Shown piece after piece: positions 24,247 through 31,530 of a stretch of 31,530 nt of DNA. The stretch's first letter is position 1. Every line of letters starts with the position of its first letter. Position numbers and translations under genes: made by a program. The notes under the pieces were generated by a model. It was not told the DNA's origin, ran no database searches, and saw only the letters and a program-made list of their open reading frames with translations. The stretch lies in contig CAYPEK010000045.1 of the NCBI GenBank assembly GCA_964409645.1, forward strand, positions 1 through 31,530, in the 5' to 3' direction. This stretch comes from CAYPEK01 sp964409645. Its GTDB lineage: Bacteria > UBP15 > UBA6099.

Positions 24247-24264
24247 CCGGGAGTTGATTCCCGG
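24247..24264. repeat. Short palindrome, copy 2 of a dispersed family
   Basis: CCGGGAGTTGATTCCCGG has 6-bp perfect arms and matches 1684-1701 at 15 of 18 positions. Confidence 0.5.
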
Positions 24265-24475
24265 TTGATAGAACAACGACGAATTGTTGCTCGGCCGGCT
24301 GTTCTCCAAGTTGGGACCAAAAGTTTTCGTATAAGCCAAATGTATGAAGAAGCATAGCGACAACTAGGTTGGTGAGTAACTAATTTAGAGGGTGGAAAAT
24401 AATTGATGGGGGAGGGCTTGAAGTGCTTATCTAATATTCTTTTTTTATTTAAATTTGTTTTTAAATATACTTCGT

Positions 24476-24687
24476 GTTCTGTGGTGAAACAGTTTGGTTC
24501 TGGGGTGAAGCGGCATGATTCCGGAGTGAAACAGGTTGTTTCGAGCCGGAAACGAAGAGTTTCTGTCGGGAATACCCTGTTTTTGTTCGGAACCAACCGC
24601 TTTTTAACAGAAACGGCATTTCCCGCCGGAAGCGGCCATAGAAGGGTGTTTCTGGATAGAAGCGGTGTTTCTGTAGAGAAACACTCG
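24476..24687 (+). repeat. Degenerate tandem array with 21-bp period
   Basis: Seven in-phase units begin at 24476, 24497, 24518, 24539, 24560, 24581 and 24602, with two or three more out of phase up to 24687. Conserved positions are TTC at 2-4 and GAA(A) at about 11-14, so each unit is an imperfect GTTTC...GAAAC inverted repeat. The last, GTTTCTGTAGAGAAAC (24667-24682), is a perfect hairpin. The array ends 20 bp before the -35 box of the next gene. Confidence 0.65.
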
Positions 24688-24707
24688 TTATTTTTCAGCG
24701 TATATAG

Positions 24708-24735
24708 TTGACTTTTTAAATACTTTAAATATGAT
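24708..24735 (+). promoter_or_regulatory. Promoter of the TolB-like gene
   Basis: TTGACT (24708-24713), 16-nt spacer, TATGAT (24730-24735). The start point should be near 24742, giving a leader of only about 11 nt with at most a weak GAAG ribosome-binding site. Confidence 0.65.
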
Positions 24736-24752
24736 AGACATACGAAGTAGCT

Positions 24753-25901
24753 ATGCGAAAAGCCCTTATTTTCATGCTTGTTTTTCTGCTTGCCGCAACG
24801 GCCGGAGCAATAATTTGTCTGTGCGCGGGGCAGTTGGTTCCGGGTGGAGCTAACGGTTCGCCGACCCCGGCGGCTGGGGTGGGCAAGAAGAAAAACACGT
24901 CGCCGAAGCTGCCGCGATACGGATCCATCAGAATGTTAAGTTGGAGTCCGGACGGCAGCAAGATCGCGTTCGTGTACGACATCGGCGGCAACGCGGAAGT
25001 GTTCACGGTGAACGCGGACGGGACTAAGCCGAAGAACGTGTCGAAGAAAACGGGCGAGGACATCAATCCGGTGTGGAGTCCGGACGGTAAAACGCTGTTG
25101 TTCTCTTCATTCAGGAAGGGCGAGTTCGACATCTGCAAGACGGGGCCCGAAGGCGGCAAGGTGGACTGTTTCGAGAGCAAGGGCGACGACCTATGGCCGG
25201 CGTGGAGTCCGGACGGGCAGACAATCGCGTTTTGCAATTACGGAAAAGGCTATCCGCTCGTGTATTTCATAGGGTCGGATGGCAAGGACCGGAAGTTGTA
25301 CTACAGCAAACAGGCGTGCTACCCGGCGTTCTCGGCGGACGGCAAAAAGCTGGCGGTGGTGTCGGACAGCGACATCTACGTGATTACGCTGAAGAACGGC
25401 AAGGAGAAGAACATCACCAAGCCGCTGGTCAGCGGGGACATGGTTGAGGACTCGTTTCCTGTGTGGGCGCCGAAGGGCGACCGGCTGGCGTTCATAGGGC
25501 ATTACGAGGCGTTTTCGTCGGAGGTGTACACGATAAGCGGAAGCGGGAAGAAGATCCGCCGGCTGACGGACAATCTCGCGGAGGATTTCCTGCCGTGCTG
25601 GGAGCCGAAAGGCAAGGGCATCCTGTACGCGGGGTACGTACCGGGGCGGAAGCCGGAGATATTTCTCTCAGCGCCGGAGACACCGATAGGCAAAAAGCGG
25701 CTGACGAACAACTGGGTGCTCGAAATGAACCCGCGGTTTTCGCCGGATGGGAAGAAGATACTATACGTCTCGCGGAGACGGAGCGAGGACGAGATATATA
25801 TAATGAACGCGGACGGCAGCGACCCGAAGCCTTTTCTGAAGGACAAGCTGCCGCCGATCGAGGCATACAGGAAAGCAAGACAGAACGCCGTGGGGCAGTA
25901 G
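24753..25901 (+). CDS. TolB-like PD40 beta-propeller protein, exported or membrane-anchored
   Basis: 382 residues. The N-terminus MRKALIFMLVFLLAATAGAI is a signal peptide or membrane anchor, followed by a Gly/Pro-rich linker. The rest is a beta-propeller with seven PD40/WD40-like repeats: WSPDGSKIAF, WSPDGKTLLF, WSPDGQTIAF, FSADGKKLAV, WAPKGDRLAF, WEPKGKGILY and FSPDGKKILY. EVFTVNADGT and EIYIMNADGS strands, typical of TolB, also occur. The N-terminal TolB domain is absent and no tol-pal genes are nearby, so this is a TolB-like repeat protein rather than TolB itself. It probably acts as a protein- or glycan-binding scaffold outside the cytoplasm. The short leader and the 21-bp array just upstream suggest unusual control. 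A small gene follows 52 bp downstream. Confidence 0.85.
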   Translation: MRKALIFMLVFLLAATAGAIICLCAGQLVPGGANGSPTPAAGVGKKKNTSPKLPRYGSIRMLSWSPDGSKIAFVYDIGGNAEVFTVNADGTKPKNVSKKTGEDINPVWSPDGKTLLFSSFRKGEFDICKTGPEGGKVDCFESKGDDLWPAWSPDGQTIAFCNYGKGYPLVYFIGSDGKDRKLYYSKQACYPAFSADGKKLAVVSDSDIYVITLKNGKEKNITKPLVSGDMVEDSFPVWAPKGDRLAFIGHYEAFSSEVYTISGSGKKIRRLTDNLAEDFLPCWEPKGKGILYAGYVPGRKPEIFLSAPETPIGKKRLTNNWVLEMNPRFSPDGKKILYVSRRRSEDEIYIMNADGSDPKPFLKDKLPPIEAYRKARQNAVGQ

Positions 25902-25953
25902 GGGCGGTGAGGAAGCCCGGCCGCGGCGAATATTTGATAGCAGGGGAAACATT

Positions 25954-26220
25954 ATGAGCGAATTGGCAATGATGGGGGACAAGAGCGAATTCGAGATTCG
26001 GTACACGCAGAAGGGCAAGGATGTACTGGACAACATATTCGGCGAATTTTCGCCCGACCGCGAGCGTGTACGGCTGTCGTGTCCGCGGCGCGAGCACGAG
26101 GTCGTGATGGTGGTGGACTACAACTCGCCGGAGCAGTTCACCCGCGTGCTCGGCTCATTGTGCAAGTGGCTGGAGGACGGCACGAGCTTTGAATCGCTCG
26201 AGAACCTGATGTTATACTGA
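25954..26220 (+). CDS. Small protein of unknown function
   Basis: 88 residues, acidic, with no signal peptide or membrane segment. AGGGG lies about 8 nt before the ATG, and the codon use matches its neighbours, so it looks real. I recognise no family. The sequence alternates probable strands and helices: FEIRYTQKGKDVLDNIFGEF, then RVRLSCPRREHEVVMVVDYN, then a helix FTRVLGSLCKWLEDG. The C-terminus SLENLMLY lies at the stop. It follows the TolB-like gene by 52 bp and may share its transcript. Confidence 0.65.
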   Translation: MSELAMMGDKSEFEIRYTQKGKDVLDNIFGEFSPDRERVRLSCPRREHEVVMVVDYNSPEQFTRVLGSLCKWLEDGTSFESLENLMLY

Positions 26221-26346
26221 CAATAATTCCGGATTAGCGAAAAACAAAATGCATTCATGGTAACCTGCAAACATGGTAGTTATGTTTGTATCTCCTGAAA
26301 TAATAGGGTGAGATGAGAGCAAGTTTCCACATATACGGGAACAAGT

Positions 26347-26363
26347 TCAGGGGCTGTCCCTGA
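26347..26363. repeat. Short inverted repeat
   Basis: TCAGGG and CCCTGA are separated by 5 nt (26347-26352 and 26358-26363) in the gap before the lipoprotein gene. It may be a repetitive palindrome. Confidence 0.4.
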
Positions 26364-26395
26364 CAGGCGGAGTCGTGTTGCTTTTTAGAAAACAC

Positions 26396-26425
26396 TTGAG
26401 CAAGACCCCATAATACTATTATAAT
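26396..26425 (+). promoter_or_regulatory. Promoter of the lipoprotein gene
   Basis: TTGAGC (26396-26401), 18-nt spacer, perfect TATAAT (26420-26425). It predicts a leader of about 28 nt containing the GAGGTGA ribosome-binding site. Confidence 0.6.
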
Positions 26426-26459
26426 TTTCCAATCAGATTTCTTTTAAGAGGTGACAGCA

Positions 26460-27701
26460 ATGAAGGCTGGCGGGGTTGCGCGCATATTTATATTGATACT
26501 GGCCGCATTTGTATTCACGACCTCGTGTTTTAGTAGTGATAAGGTGGTCTCGACCGTGAATATGGTGAACGGAGACGGGACAGTTCTGATATATGCGGGG
26601 GCGCAAAAGGGGGTAATCAACGGAGACATTTTTGTGGTGAGCCGGAACGGGCGCACGATCGGGACGGTGGAGGTTGTCGATGCGCAAAAAATGTACTGCC
26701 GTGGGAGAATAACGTCGGTCGAGCCGGGGGAAACAGTGAAAGAGATGGACGCGGTTGAGCTGGCGGAGAGAGCGCCGGTGGCATTATCTGCCGGGCCTTC
26801 TGAGTCAGCTATACGGAACGAATCACCTGAGACCGTTGAAGGTGCGGGAGAAGTGGCCGCTGAACAAACTGTATCGGTTTCCGGCGAGGCTGAGTTAGAG
26901 ACCGAAGATGACGAAGACCCCGCTAACGTGGACGATTACTGTGATTTGACGGACGAGAATTTCGACAGGGACGGATGGGAATATATTTCATTCAAGAATA
27001 AAGCGCAGGTAGCGACATTGTGCATTTATAAAGGAGTCGGGGCCGTGCGTGCGGCTGCGGCGGTGAATAAATACAGGCGTGATCTCCGGGAGAAAGTGCA
27101 GGCGGAAGAGAATCGTGTAAGGGCGCACAGGCGAGCGAATGAAAACACAGTGTTATGGGGAGATATTTGGATTAGGGATTTGAATGACGAATTCAGGCGA
27201 AGGATATTGCCCAAGCTCGATGAGGCGAACAGCGCGGCCAAAACCGTATTGACGAATTACAGTGAAAAAATCGACGGAATGATGAAGGGTATCGGAGGGG
27301 GAGCTGCGGGGTTCGAAACAGTAACCGATGAACTGAAAACAATGCACGAATATTTTAGCCAGTCGATGAAACTGGTGAATTCGGGAAGTGAGACGCTGTA
27401 TGGCGAGGAGACAGGAGAGAAGATGTCAGAGGAGGAAAAGGCGAAGGCTCCTAAAATAACGCTGGATGAAAGGTATTACCACTTACGGAGGCTTCTTCCG
27501 GAAATAAAGAAGTCCGAAGGTGAGAAGAAACCGAAATGCGATGTATATTTTGATGACGACCTGTTTTATAACCAGTCCGTGTCATATTTTCTTGGGGACG
27601 ATGAATGTGATTGGAGCGGATATGAATCCACTGATTTGACATGGTCTAAAAATTATTGGTATCTATGGAGAGAATTCCGTAAAAAAAACGATTTGAACTA
27701 A
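26460..27701 (+). CDS. Putative lipoprotein with SH3-like beta domain and helical C-terminus
   Basis: 413 residues from the ATG at 26460; the GAGGTGA site ends 5 nt upstream, and the GTG at 26451 is part of that site. Residues 1-23 (...IFILILAAFVFTTSC) look like a lipoprotein signal with Cys23, though the lipobox T-T-S-C is not ideal. A beta domain follows: GTVLIYAGAQKGVINGDIFV, then VSRNGRTIGTVEVVDA, resembling the small barrel in FlgT C-termini and similar envelope proteins ('G...G...GD.F.V.R.g..I...'). An acidic, Glu-rich linker leads to a mostly helical region with NKYRRDLREKVQAEENRVRA coiled-coil character and a Trp/Tyr-rich end. The function is unknown. It probably faces the periplasm on a membrane. 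Confidence 0.7.
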   Translation: MKAGGVARIFILILAAFVFTTSCFSSDKVVSTVNMVNGDGTVLIYAGAQKGVINGDIFVVSRNGRTIGTVEVVDAQKMYCRGRITSVEPGETVKEMDAVELAERAPVALSAGPSESAIRNESPETVEGAGEVAAEQTVSVSGEAELETEDDEDPANVDDYCDLTDENFDRDGWEYISFKNKAQVATLCIYKGVGAVRAAAAVNKYRRDLREKVQAEENRVRAHRRANENTVLWGDIWIRDLNDEFRRRILPKLDEANSAAKTVLTNYSEKIDGMMKGIGGGAAGFETVTDELKTMHEYFSQSMKLVNSGSETLYGEETGEKMSEEEKAKAPKITLDERYYHLRRLLPEIKKSEGEKKPKCDVYFDDDLFYNQSVSYFLGDDECDWSGYESTDLTWSKNYWYLWREFRKKNDLN

Positions 27702-27885
27702 ATAGAAAACGAATGGCCACTGAAGAACCCCCATTTTAGTATAAAGGCAAGTTGCAACACATCAAAAATGTGCTTTGGAGTGGGTATGGATGTGAAAAAT
27801 ATCGCGCTCCTTTTTTAAGTTGTGTCAACATCGGGCGGCGGATTCGGGTTAAAATGTCGAGGAGTCTGGAGAGCGGGAGGCGGAT

Positions 27886-30129
27886 GTGGACAGAAGAAGA
27901 GGGACTTATCAATTTATCATAGTGTGTTTTGCGGTTGTGCTGTTCGCCGGGGCGGCGGCGCGGGCAGAGGTGCCGGACGCGGACTGGCCGGTGACGCGGC
28001 ATCCGAGCGAGGCGTCGCTGAAGGCGAAGATCGACACGCTGGCGTCACTGGTGGAGAAGATCGAAAAGCGCGGGCTGGATGCGTCGTACGCGCGGAGCGC
28101 GCTCGTTCTGTCGCGGGATTTCATAGTTTACGCGGCGGAGGACGAGCGGAACGGCCGGCCGGGCCGCGCGGCGTATGTGCGCGGCTATCTCGACGAGTCG
28201 CTCGATGCGGCGATCGGGGAGGCGCAGGCGCTGATCCGCAACCCGAAGCTGAACCGCCCGGTGCCGAGGCCGCCGTTGCGCGACATCACTATCCGCGACG
28301 GCGCGTTTTTCGCGGGCAAAACGGAGGTGATGTTCGGCGGTGTGGGGCACTTCAGCAAGGTGCGCGAGGACATCCCGAAGTTTTCCGACTACGGATTCAA
28401 CCTGATTCAGATCGAGATCGGGCCGAGCAGGGTAGTGACGGGGCCGAACCCAGAGGATGTGCGCACGGACCGGATCGAGGGCGACATATTGAAGGCGCTC
28501 GACAACGCGGCGGCGCACGGGGTGATGGTGAATCTGCTGCTGTCGCCGCACTATTTTCCGGGCTGGGCGACGGAGATGTATCCGGCGCTGAAGGAATGCG
28601 GGCGCGGGTTTCTGCAATACTGCGTGTCGGACCCGGACGCGCGGCGGGTGCTGAGGCGGTATCTTCAGGCGCTGATCCCGATGGTGAAGGACAAGCCGGC
28701 GCTGCAAAGTTACGCGCTGGCGAACGAGCCGATGTTTTTCGAGAAGTCGGAGGCGAGCCAGAAGGCATTCCGGGCGTATCTGAAGGAGAAATACGGCACG
28801 GTGGGGGCGCTGAATCGGGCGTGGCGCGCGAAGTACAAGGATTTCGACCGTGTGAAGGTGGCGGAGGATTTGCTCGCTGTCAACGCGGCGGCGCGGCTCG
28901 ACTGGTCGCGCTGGCACTATAAGGTCTGCACGGAGTTTTTCTTCTGGATGAAGTCGGTGATCCGCACGATGGACAAGCGGACGCCGGTGCACATCAAGTT
29001 CATGGATAACATGTTTGAGAGCGACGAGGCGAACTGGGGGATCGACCGCGGGGCGCTGAGCCGGTTTACCGAAATACTGGGCAACGATGCGACGACGCGG
29101 TATCTCGGGTTCGAGGACCGTGCGATGGACAACCGGCAGAACGCGTCGTTCTACGATTTTCTGAAGTCGATGCAGCCGGAGAAGCCGATCCAGAACTCGG
29201 AGACGCACATCATAGCGGACGATGCGGAGAGGTTTTATCCGGCGGAATACATCAAGGCGGCGCTGTGGCAGGAGTATCTGCACGGAATGGCGGCGAGCAC
29301 GATCTGGGTGTGGGAGCGTGGGGACGGCCCGACGCTTGGAAACAACATCCTGTCGCGGCCGAACTGCGCGGCGGCGGCGGCGCGGGTGACGCTGGACGTG
29401 AGGCGGCTCGCACCGCAGATCACGGCGATAGCGAACTCGATCGCGGATTCGCCTGTCGCGATCTACTACTCGGACACGACACGCGCGCTGCAAGCGGACT
29501 TCCTCGAAAAATGGCGTTACGCATACGAGATCGCGCGCTACACCGGGTGGCCGGCGAGGTTTGTCACGGACGACATGCTCGGCGGGCTCGACCCGCGCGG
29601 GACGCAGTTGCTGATCGTCCCCGAATACGTTTTCTCGACGGACGAGCTCTATGAAAAGATGCTCGGTTTCGTGCGGCGCGGCGGTCATGTGGCGGCGATC
29701 GGATACGGCTACCGCATGGACGAAAGGATGAAAAAGCGCAACACGGACGCGTGGGACGCGCTGACGTGCGGCCGTCTGGCGGCGAAGGGCTCGGGTTGCA
29801 TCGCGCGGCTGGACGCATCCTCAAAATCGACGCTCCAGATTAATCTCGAACGGCTGGACAAGCTGATGGGCGGCGAATTTAAAGTGCGGATACCCGTATT
29901 AAGCGTAAAAAGCATTAAAAACAGCCCTATTTCGGGTGTCGAATACAGGTCGGCGAAGTATGGAAGAAAGCGAGTCGGATATATGTTTAATTCGTTAAAC
30001 AGAAATGTGACGGTGAAGCTCGACGCGGGCGGCAAGGGCTGGCGCGGGACTAAAGACCTGATCGACGGCGGCCCGATCACGCGGGAACTGCGGCTGAAGC
30101 CGATGGATATTGTGCTGTTTGAGTTCTGA
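27886..30129 (+). CDS. Secreted clan GH-A glycoside hydrolase, GH42-like
   Basis: 747 residues from a GTG at 27886. GGGAGG lies 5 nt upstream, and the ATG two bases earlier leads to a short frame. The signal peptide is YQFIIVCFAVVLFAGAAARA, cleaved before EV. A helical segment of about 100 residues is followed by the barrel: FFAGKTEVMFGGVGHFSKVR, NLIQIEIGPS and VMVNLLLSPHYFPGWATEMY. The acid/base is E281 in YALANEPMFF and the likely nucleophile is E439 in PIQNSETHII. The C-terminal part (PVAIYYSDTTRALQ, LLIVPEYVFSTDE, FVRRGGHVAAIGYG) resembles the GH42 trimerisation domain. Beta-galactosidase or a related activity is likely, but GH42 assignment is uncertain and the long N-terminal helical part is unusual. 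Codons end strongly in G or C, with marked G>C on the coding strand. Confidence 0.8.
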   Translation: MDRRRGTYQFIIVCFAVVLFAGAAARAEVPDADWPVTRHPSEASLKAKIDTLASLVEKIEKRGLDASYARSALVLSRDFIVYAAEDERNGRPGRAAYVRGYLDESLDAAIGEAQALIRNPKLNRPVPRPPLRDITIRDGAFFAGKTEVMFGGVGHFSKVREDIPKFSDYGFNLIQIEIGPSRVVTGPNPEDVRTDRIEGDILKALDNAAAHGVMVNLLLSPHYFPGWATEMYPALKECGRGFLQYCVSDPDARRVLRRYLQALIPMVKDKPALQSYALANEPMFFEKSEASQKAFRAYLKEKYGTVGALNRAWRAKYKDFDRVKVAEDLLAVNAAARLDWSRWHYKVCTEFFFWMKSVIRTMDKRTPVHIKFMDNMFESDEANWGIDRGALSRFTEILGNDATTRYLGFEDRAMDNRQNASFYDFLKSMQPEKPIQNSETHIIADDAERFYPAEYIKAALWQEYLHGMAASTIWVWERGDGPTLGNNILSRPNCAAAAARVTLDVRRLAPQITAIANSIADSPVAIYYSDTTRALQADFLEKWRYAYEIARYTGWPARFVTDDMLGGLDPRGTQLLIVPEYVFSTDELYEKMLGFVRRGGHVAAIGYGYRMDERMKKRNTDAWDALTCGRLAAKGSGCIARLDASSKSTLQINLERLDKLMGGEFKVRIPVLSVKSIKNSPISGVEYRSAKYGRKRVGYMFNSLNRNVTVKLDAGGKGWRGTKDLIDGGPITRELRLKPMDIVLFEF

Positions 30130-30162
30130 CGGGCGCGGTGGAGAGACGCGGTTGCTGAAAAG

Positions 30163-30186
30163 CACCCTCAAACGAGTTTGAGGGTG
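30163..30186. repeat. Dispersed palindrome with CCCTCAAA arms, copy 2
   Basis: CACCCTCAAAC (30163-30173) pairs perfectly with GTTTGAGGGTG (30176-30186). It matches the copy at 7990-8019 in inverted orientation, including GTGCC on one flank. Confidence 0.6.
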
Positions 30187-30252
30187 GCACGGGCTATGCC
30201 GCGCCCTGCCGAATTTAAAGAAATTCACCACAAAGACACAAAGTAAAGATAA

Positions 30253-30272
30253 GCGCGCTCTAACGAGCGCGC
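30253..30272. terminator. Hairpin between convergent genes
   Basis: GCGCGCTC (30253-30260) pairs exactly with GAGCGCGC (30265-30272) around TAAC. A run of A follows on the plus strand and a weak TTATCTTTACTTT follows on the minus strand. It may act as a terminator for the minus-strand membrane protein gene. Confidence 0.45.
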
Positions 30273-30336
30273 AAAAAAGAAGATGAATATCGAACAAGGA
30301 ATATCCAACACGGATTAATGCAATCCGGATTAAGTA

Positions 30337-31116
30337 TCACTTGGGACATTGTGCGGGGCACGAGGGGCAGTTTTTGTAGTATTCCTGAGAAATACCTTTC
30401 GAGTTCACGCAGATGCAGCAGTTTGTGCGGTCCATGGCTGTACCGATAATTTGATAGTCTTGACCATCGGCTGGAATTTTGACTTCGAAATCTTTGCAGT
30501 TATTCAAAACGCGATCGCGGACAGAAGTTCCGCAGCCGTTCGGATTCGTGCATCCCGGAATCATGTACATGCCGAGCTTTTCGACATCTTTTTGACCGAT
30601 ATATTTGTTGTTGTCGCCGATATACATTTCCTCTGCGACTTTTAAGCCCGCAAGCGCCTGCACGCATCTGTTGAATTTTGCTTTGTCCATGCCTGTTGTA
30701 TTAAAACATTCGGGGTACACGACAACTGCAATGATAAAAAAAATAAGCCCGAACAAACCTGCTTCATTCCATCTATGAATTTTTGCAACCAACGTATTTG
30801 TGTCTCTGTATTTGCTGCTTTTTTCTGCGATGTAGCAAGCTTTGATTCCTATATAAATCATTAAAACAAAATGGACGGCCATAAGAAAGAGCAACCAATA
30901 TCCTAAAATTGGAGCGTTAACATTAAAGTAATCCATTAGCCATACTGAAGGTATCCAAATAAAAATTCCCGAAAAGAAGCACAATCCCGCGAGGAGCCAT
31001 TGCCTGTGGACGAGCGCGAAGATCCAGTTGAAGAAGAACGCGCCGAACGAAAAGAAGGGATATTTCCGTTTCGGTTTCTTCTCCGCCGGAGCGATAAAGG
31101 CGTTTTCTTCAGCCAT
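30337..31116 (-). CDS. Membrane protein with DUF2628-like helices and pilin-like Cys-rich C-terminus
   Basis: 259 residues from the ATG at 31116; the frame further upstream to 31284 is low-complexity and lies in repeat-like DNA. A basic N-terminus is followed by FFSFGAFFFNWIFALVHRQW, characteristic of DUF2628-type proteins, and three or four transmembrane helices (about 21-60, 69-92 and 119-134). The C-terminal about 120 residues lie outside the membrane. ALAGLKVAEEMYIGDNNKYI resembles type IV pilin and pseudopilin globular domains, and the rest holds ten cysteines (for example C189, C195, C207, C233, C234, C236, C250, C253, C257), suggesting disulfides or metal binding. No prepilin cleavage site is visible. 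It is the only minus-strand gene in the right part. Its function is unknown. Confidence 0.7.
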   Translation of the reverse strand: MAEENAFIAPAEKKPKRKYPFFSFGAFFFNWIFALVHRQWLLAGLCFFSGIFIWIPSVWLMDYFNVNAPILGYWLLFLMAVHFVLMIYIGIKACYIAEKSSKYRDTNTLVAKIHRWNEAGLFGLIFFIIAVVVYPECFNTTGMDKAKFNRCVQALAGLKVAEEMYIGDNNKYIGQKDVEKLGMYMIPGCTNPNGCGTSVRDRVLNNCKDFEVKIPADGQDYQIIGTAMDRTNCCICVNSKGISQEYYKNCPSCPAQCPK

Positions 31117-31296
31117 ACCGGTTTTTCCCCCGACTGTTTTTGAATTCGTGAAGCTGTGTGTCAATGAATTATATACCCGTAAAGGAAGAAATGAAAACAG
31201 CTGCGAGTAGTGAGGATAGAGGGGATAGATGAAAAGCAAAAGATAAAAGCGGTAGCTGGTAGATAGTAGTTGGGGAAAAGGCAAGAAGAAAAAGAT

Positions 31297-31333
31297 TAAA
31301 GCCGAGCCGCGCGCGTCAGCAAGCGGTCACGCG
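31297..31333 (-). repeat. Dispersed intergenic repeat, family A copy 2 (inverted)
   Basis: Reverse-complement copy of the 8148-8181 core with one changed flank base. The adjoining 31200-31296 also resembles the flank of copy 1, with TACT/CTACT-rich phrases on the minus strand. Confidence 0.65.
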
Positions 31334-31415
31334 GAAGGATGAAGAACGTAACAAAATAAGAAAACGGCAGAAGCCTGCAACGCTAAAGCTTCAGAGTTTT
31401 GCGAATGAATGCGGA

Positions 31416-31449
31416 ACGTGACCGCTTGCTGACGCGCGCGGCTCGGATT
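31416..31449 (+). repeat. Dispersed intergenic repeat, family A copy 3
   Basis: 34 bp identical to 8148-8181. It forms an inverted pair with copy 2 about 82 bp away. The region from 31117 to the window end has no credible gene; a TATAAT at 31518-31523 without a good -35 box may belong to a gene beyond the edge. Confidence 0.7.
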
Positions 31450-31530
31450 CGCTTCGCTCATTCAAAGACAAAGCAATAATTCGCTGGCTTTCAGGGTGCG
31501 GACGGCCGGAATTCGGATATAATACAGCGG

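Larger units (their letters stand above)
23350..24752. other. Repeat-rich intergenic region
   Basis: About 1.4 kb with no credible gene. Frames of 80-134 codons cross palindromes and have no ribosome-binding site. It holds an ACCACAAAGGCACTAAG phrase near 23871 (a similar one is near 30228), a family of TTCTTAAG palindromes at 23966-24111, a perfect 14-bp hairpin at 24164-24194, a palindrome at 24247-24264 and a 21-bp-period array at 24476-24687. Confidence 0.65.

Noticed and set aside
24192..24596. Minus-strand frame with heptapeptide-like F-x-x-E repeats
   Set aside because: The apparent peptide repeat is the translation of the 21-bp DNA array, whose period happens to be a multiple of three. 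The rest of the frame is not protein-like.
28045..29688. Long minus-strand frame of 547 codons opposite the glycosidase
   Set aside because: It is Arg-rich shadow translation. The plus strand has a signal peptide and catalytic motifs.

Overview
The window looks like part of a bacterial chromosome from an uncultured heterotroph. Coding DNA is GC-rich (by eye roughly 55-60 percent), intergenic DNA is rich in short palindromic repeats, and the genes are typical of polysaccharide-degrading lineages: secreted glycosidases, a uroporphyrinogen-decarboxylase-like (UROD) protein inside a glycosidase operon, a PIG-L deacetylase and a carbohydrate-esterase-like hydrolase. This would suit Lentisphaerae, Sumerlaeota or a similar group. 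That placement is a weak inference, because the window has no rRNA or ribosomal protein gene.

Left part (1-16.6 kb). A minus-strand operon runs GH38-type alpha-mannosidase, UROD-like protein, secreted glycosidase (cut by the window edge). It is followed by a plus-strand NAD-dependent epimerase with a histone-H1-like Lys/Ala tail and a strong terminator, then a minus-strand nucleoside hydrolase. Next is a divergent pair, a TetR repressor (-) and a B12-binding radical SAM protein (+). Between them lie two mirrored promoters, each followed by a nearly identical 18-bp operator. A PIG-L deacetylase and a two-domain secreted hydrolase come next, then a HIT-family Ap4A phosphorylase-like gene (-) and a CDP-alcohol phosphatidyltransferase (+).

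Centre (16.6-20.1 kb). About 3.5 kb is AT-rich with no credible gene. It holds a near-perfect parS site (ParB-binding centromere) at 17971-17986, next to a 90-bp stretch with about 12 percent G+C. The top strand changes from strongly C>G and T-rich on the left to balanced or G>C on the right at about 18.4-18.9 kb. Plus-strand genes follow the same switch: they are C-rich on the left and G-rich on the right. This is the signature of a chromosomal replication origin. I consider this the main discovery candidate, although I found no dnaA gene and no convincing cluster of canonical DnaA boxes.

Right part (20.1-31.5 kb). Nearly all genes point rightward, away from the proposed origin. A Xer-type tyrosine recombinase is expressed from a strong promoter that would give a leaderless mRNA, and a dif-like inverted site lies 80-110 bp upstream of it. 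After a structured intergenic region comes an operon of three small helix-turn-helix proteins: an excisionase-like protein, a MerR-like protein with a coiled coil, and a replication-type winged helix. The operon promoter sits between perfect 17-bp inverted repeats. Then follow repeat-rich intergenic DNA with a 21-bp-period array, a TolB-like beta-propeller protein, a small unknown protein, a lipoprotein, a GH42-like glycosidase and a membrane protein with a pilin-like, Cys-rich C-terminus (-).

At least five families of dispersed palindromic repeats occur between genes. I saw no rRNA, tRNA, CRISPR array or intact insertion sequence. All counts and motif matches were made by eye.
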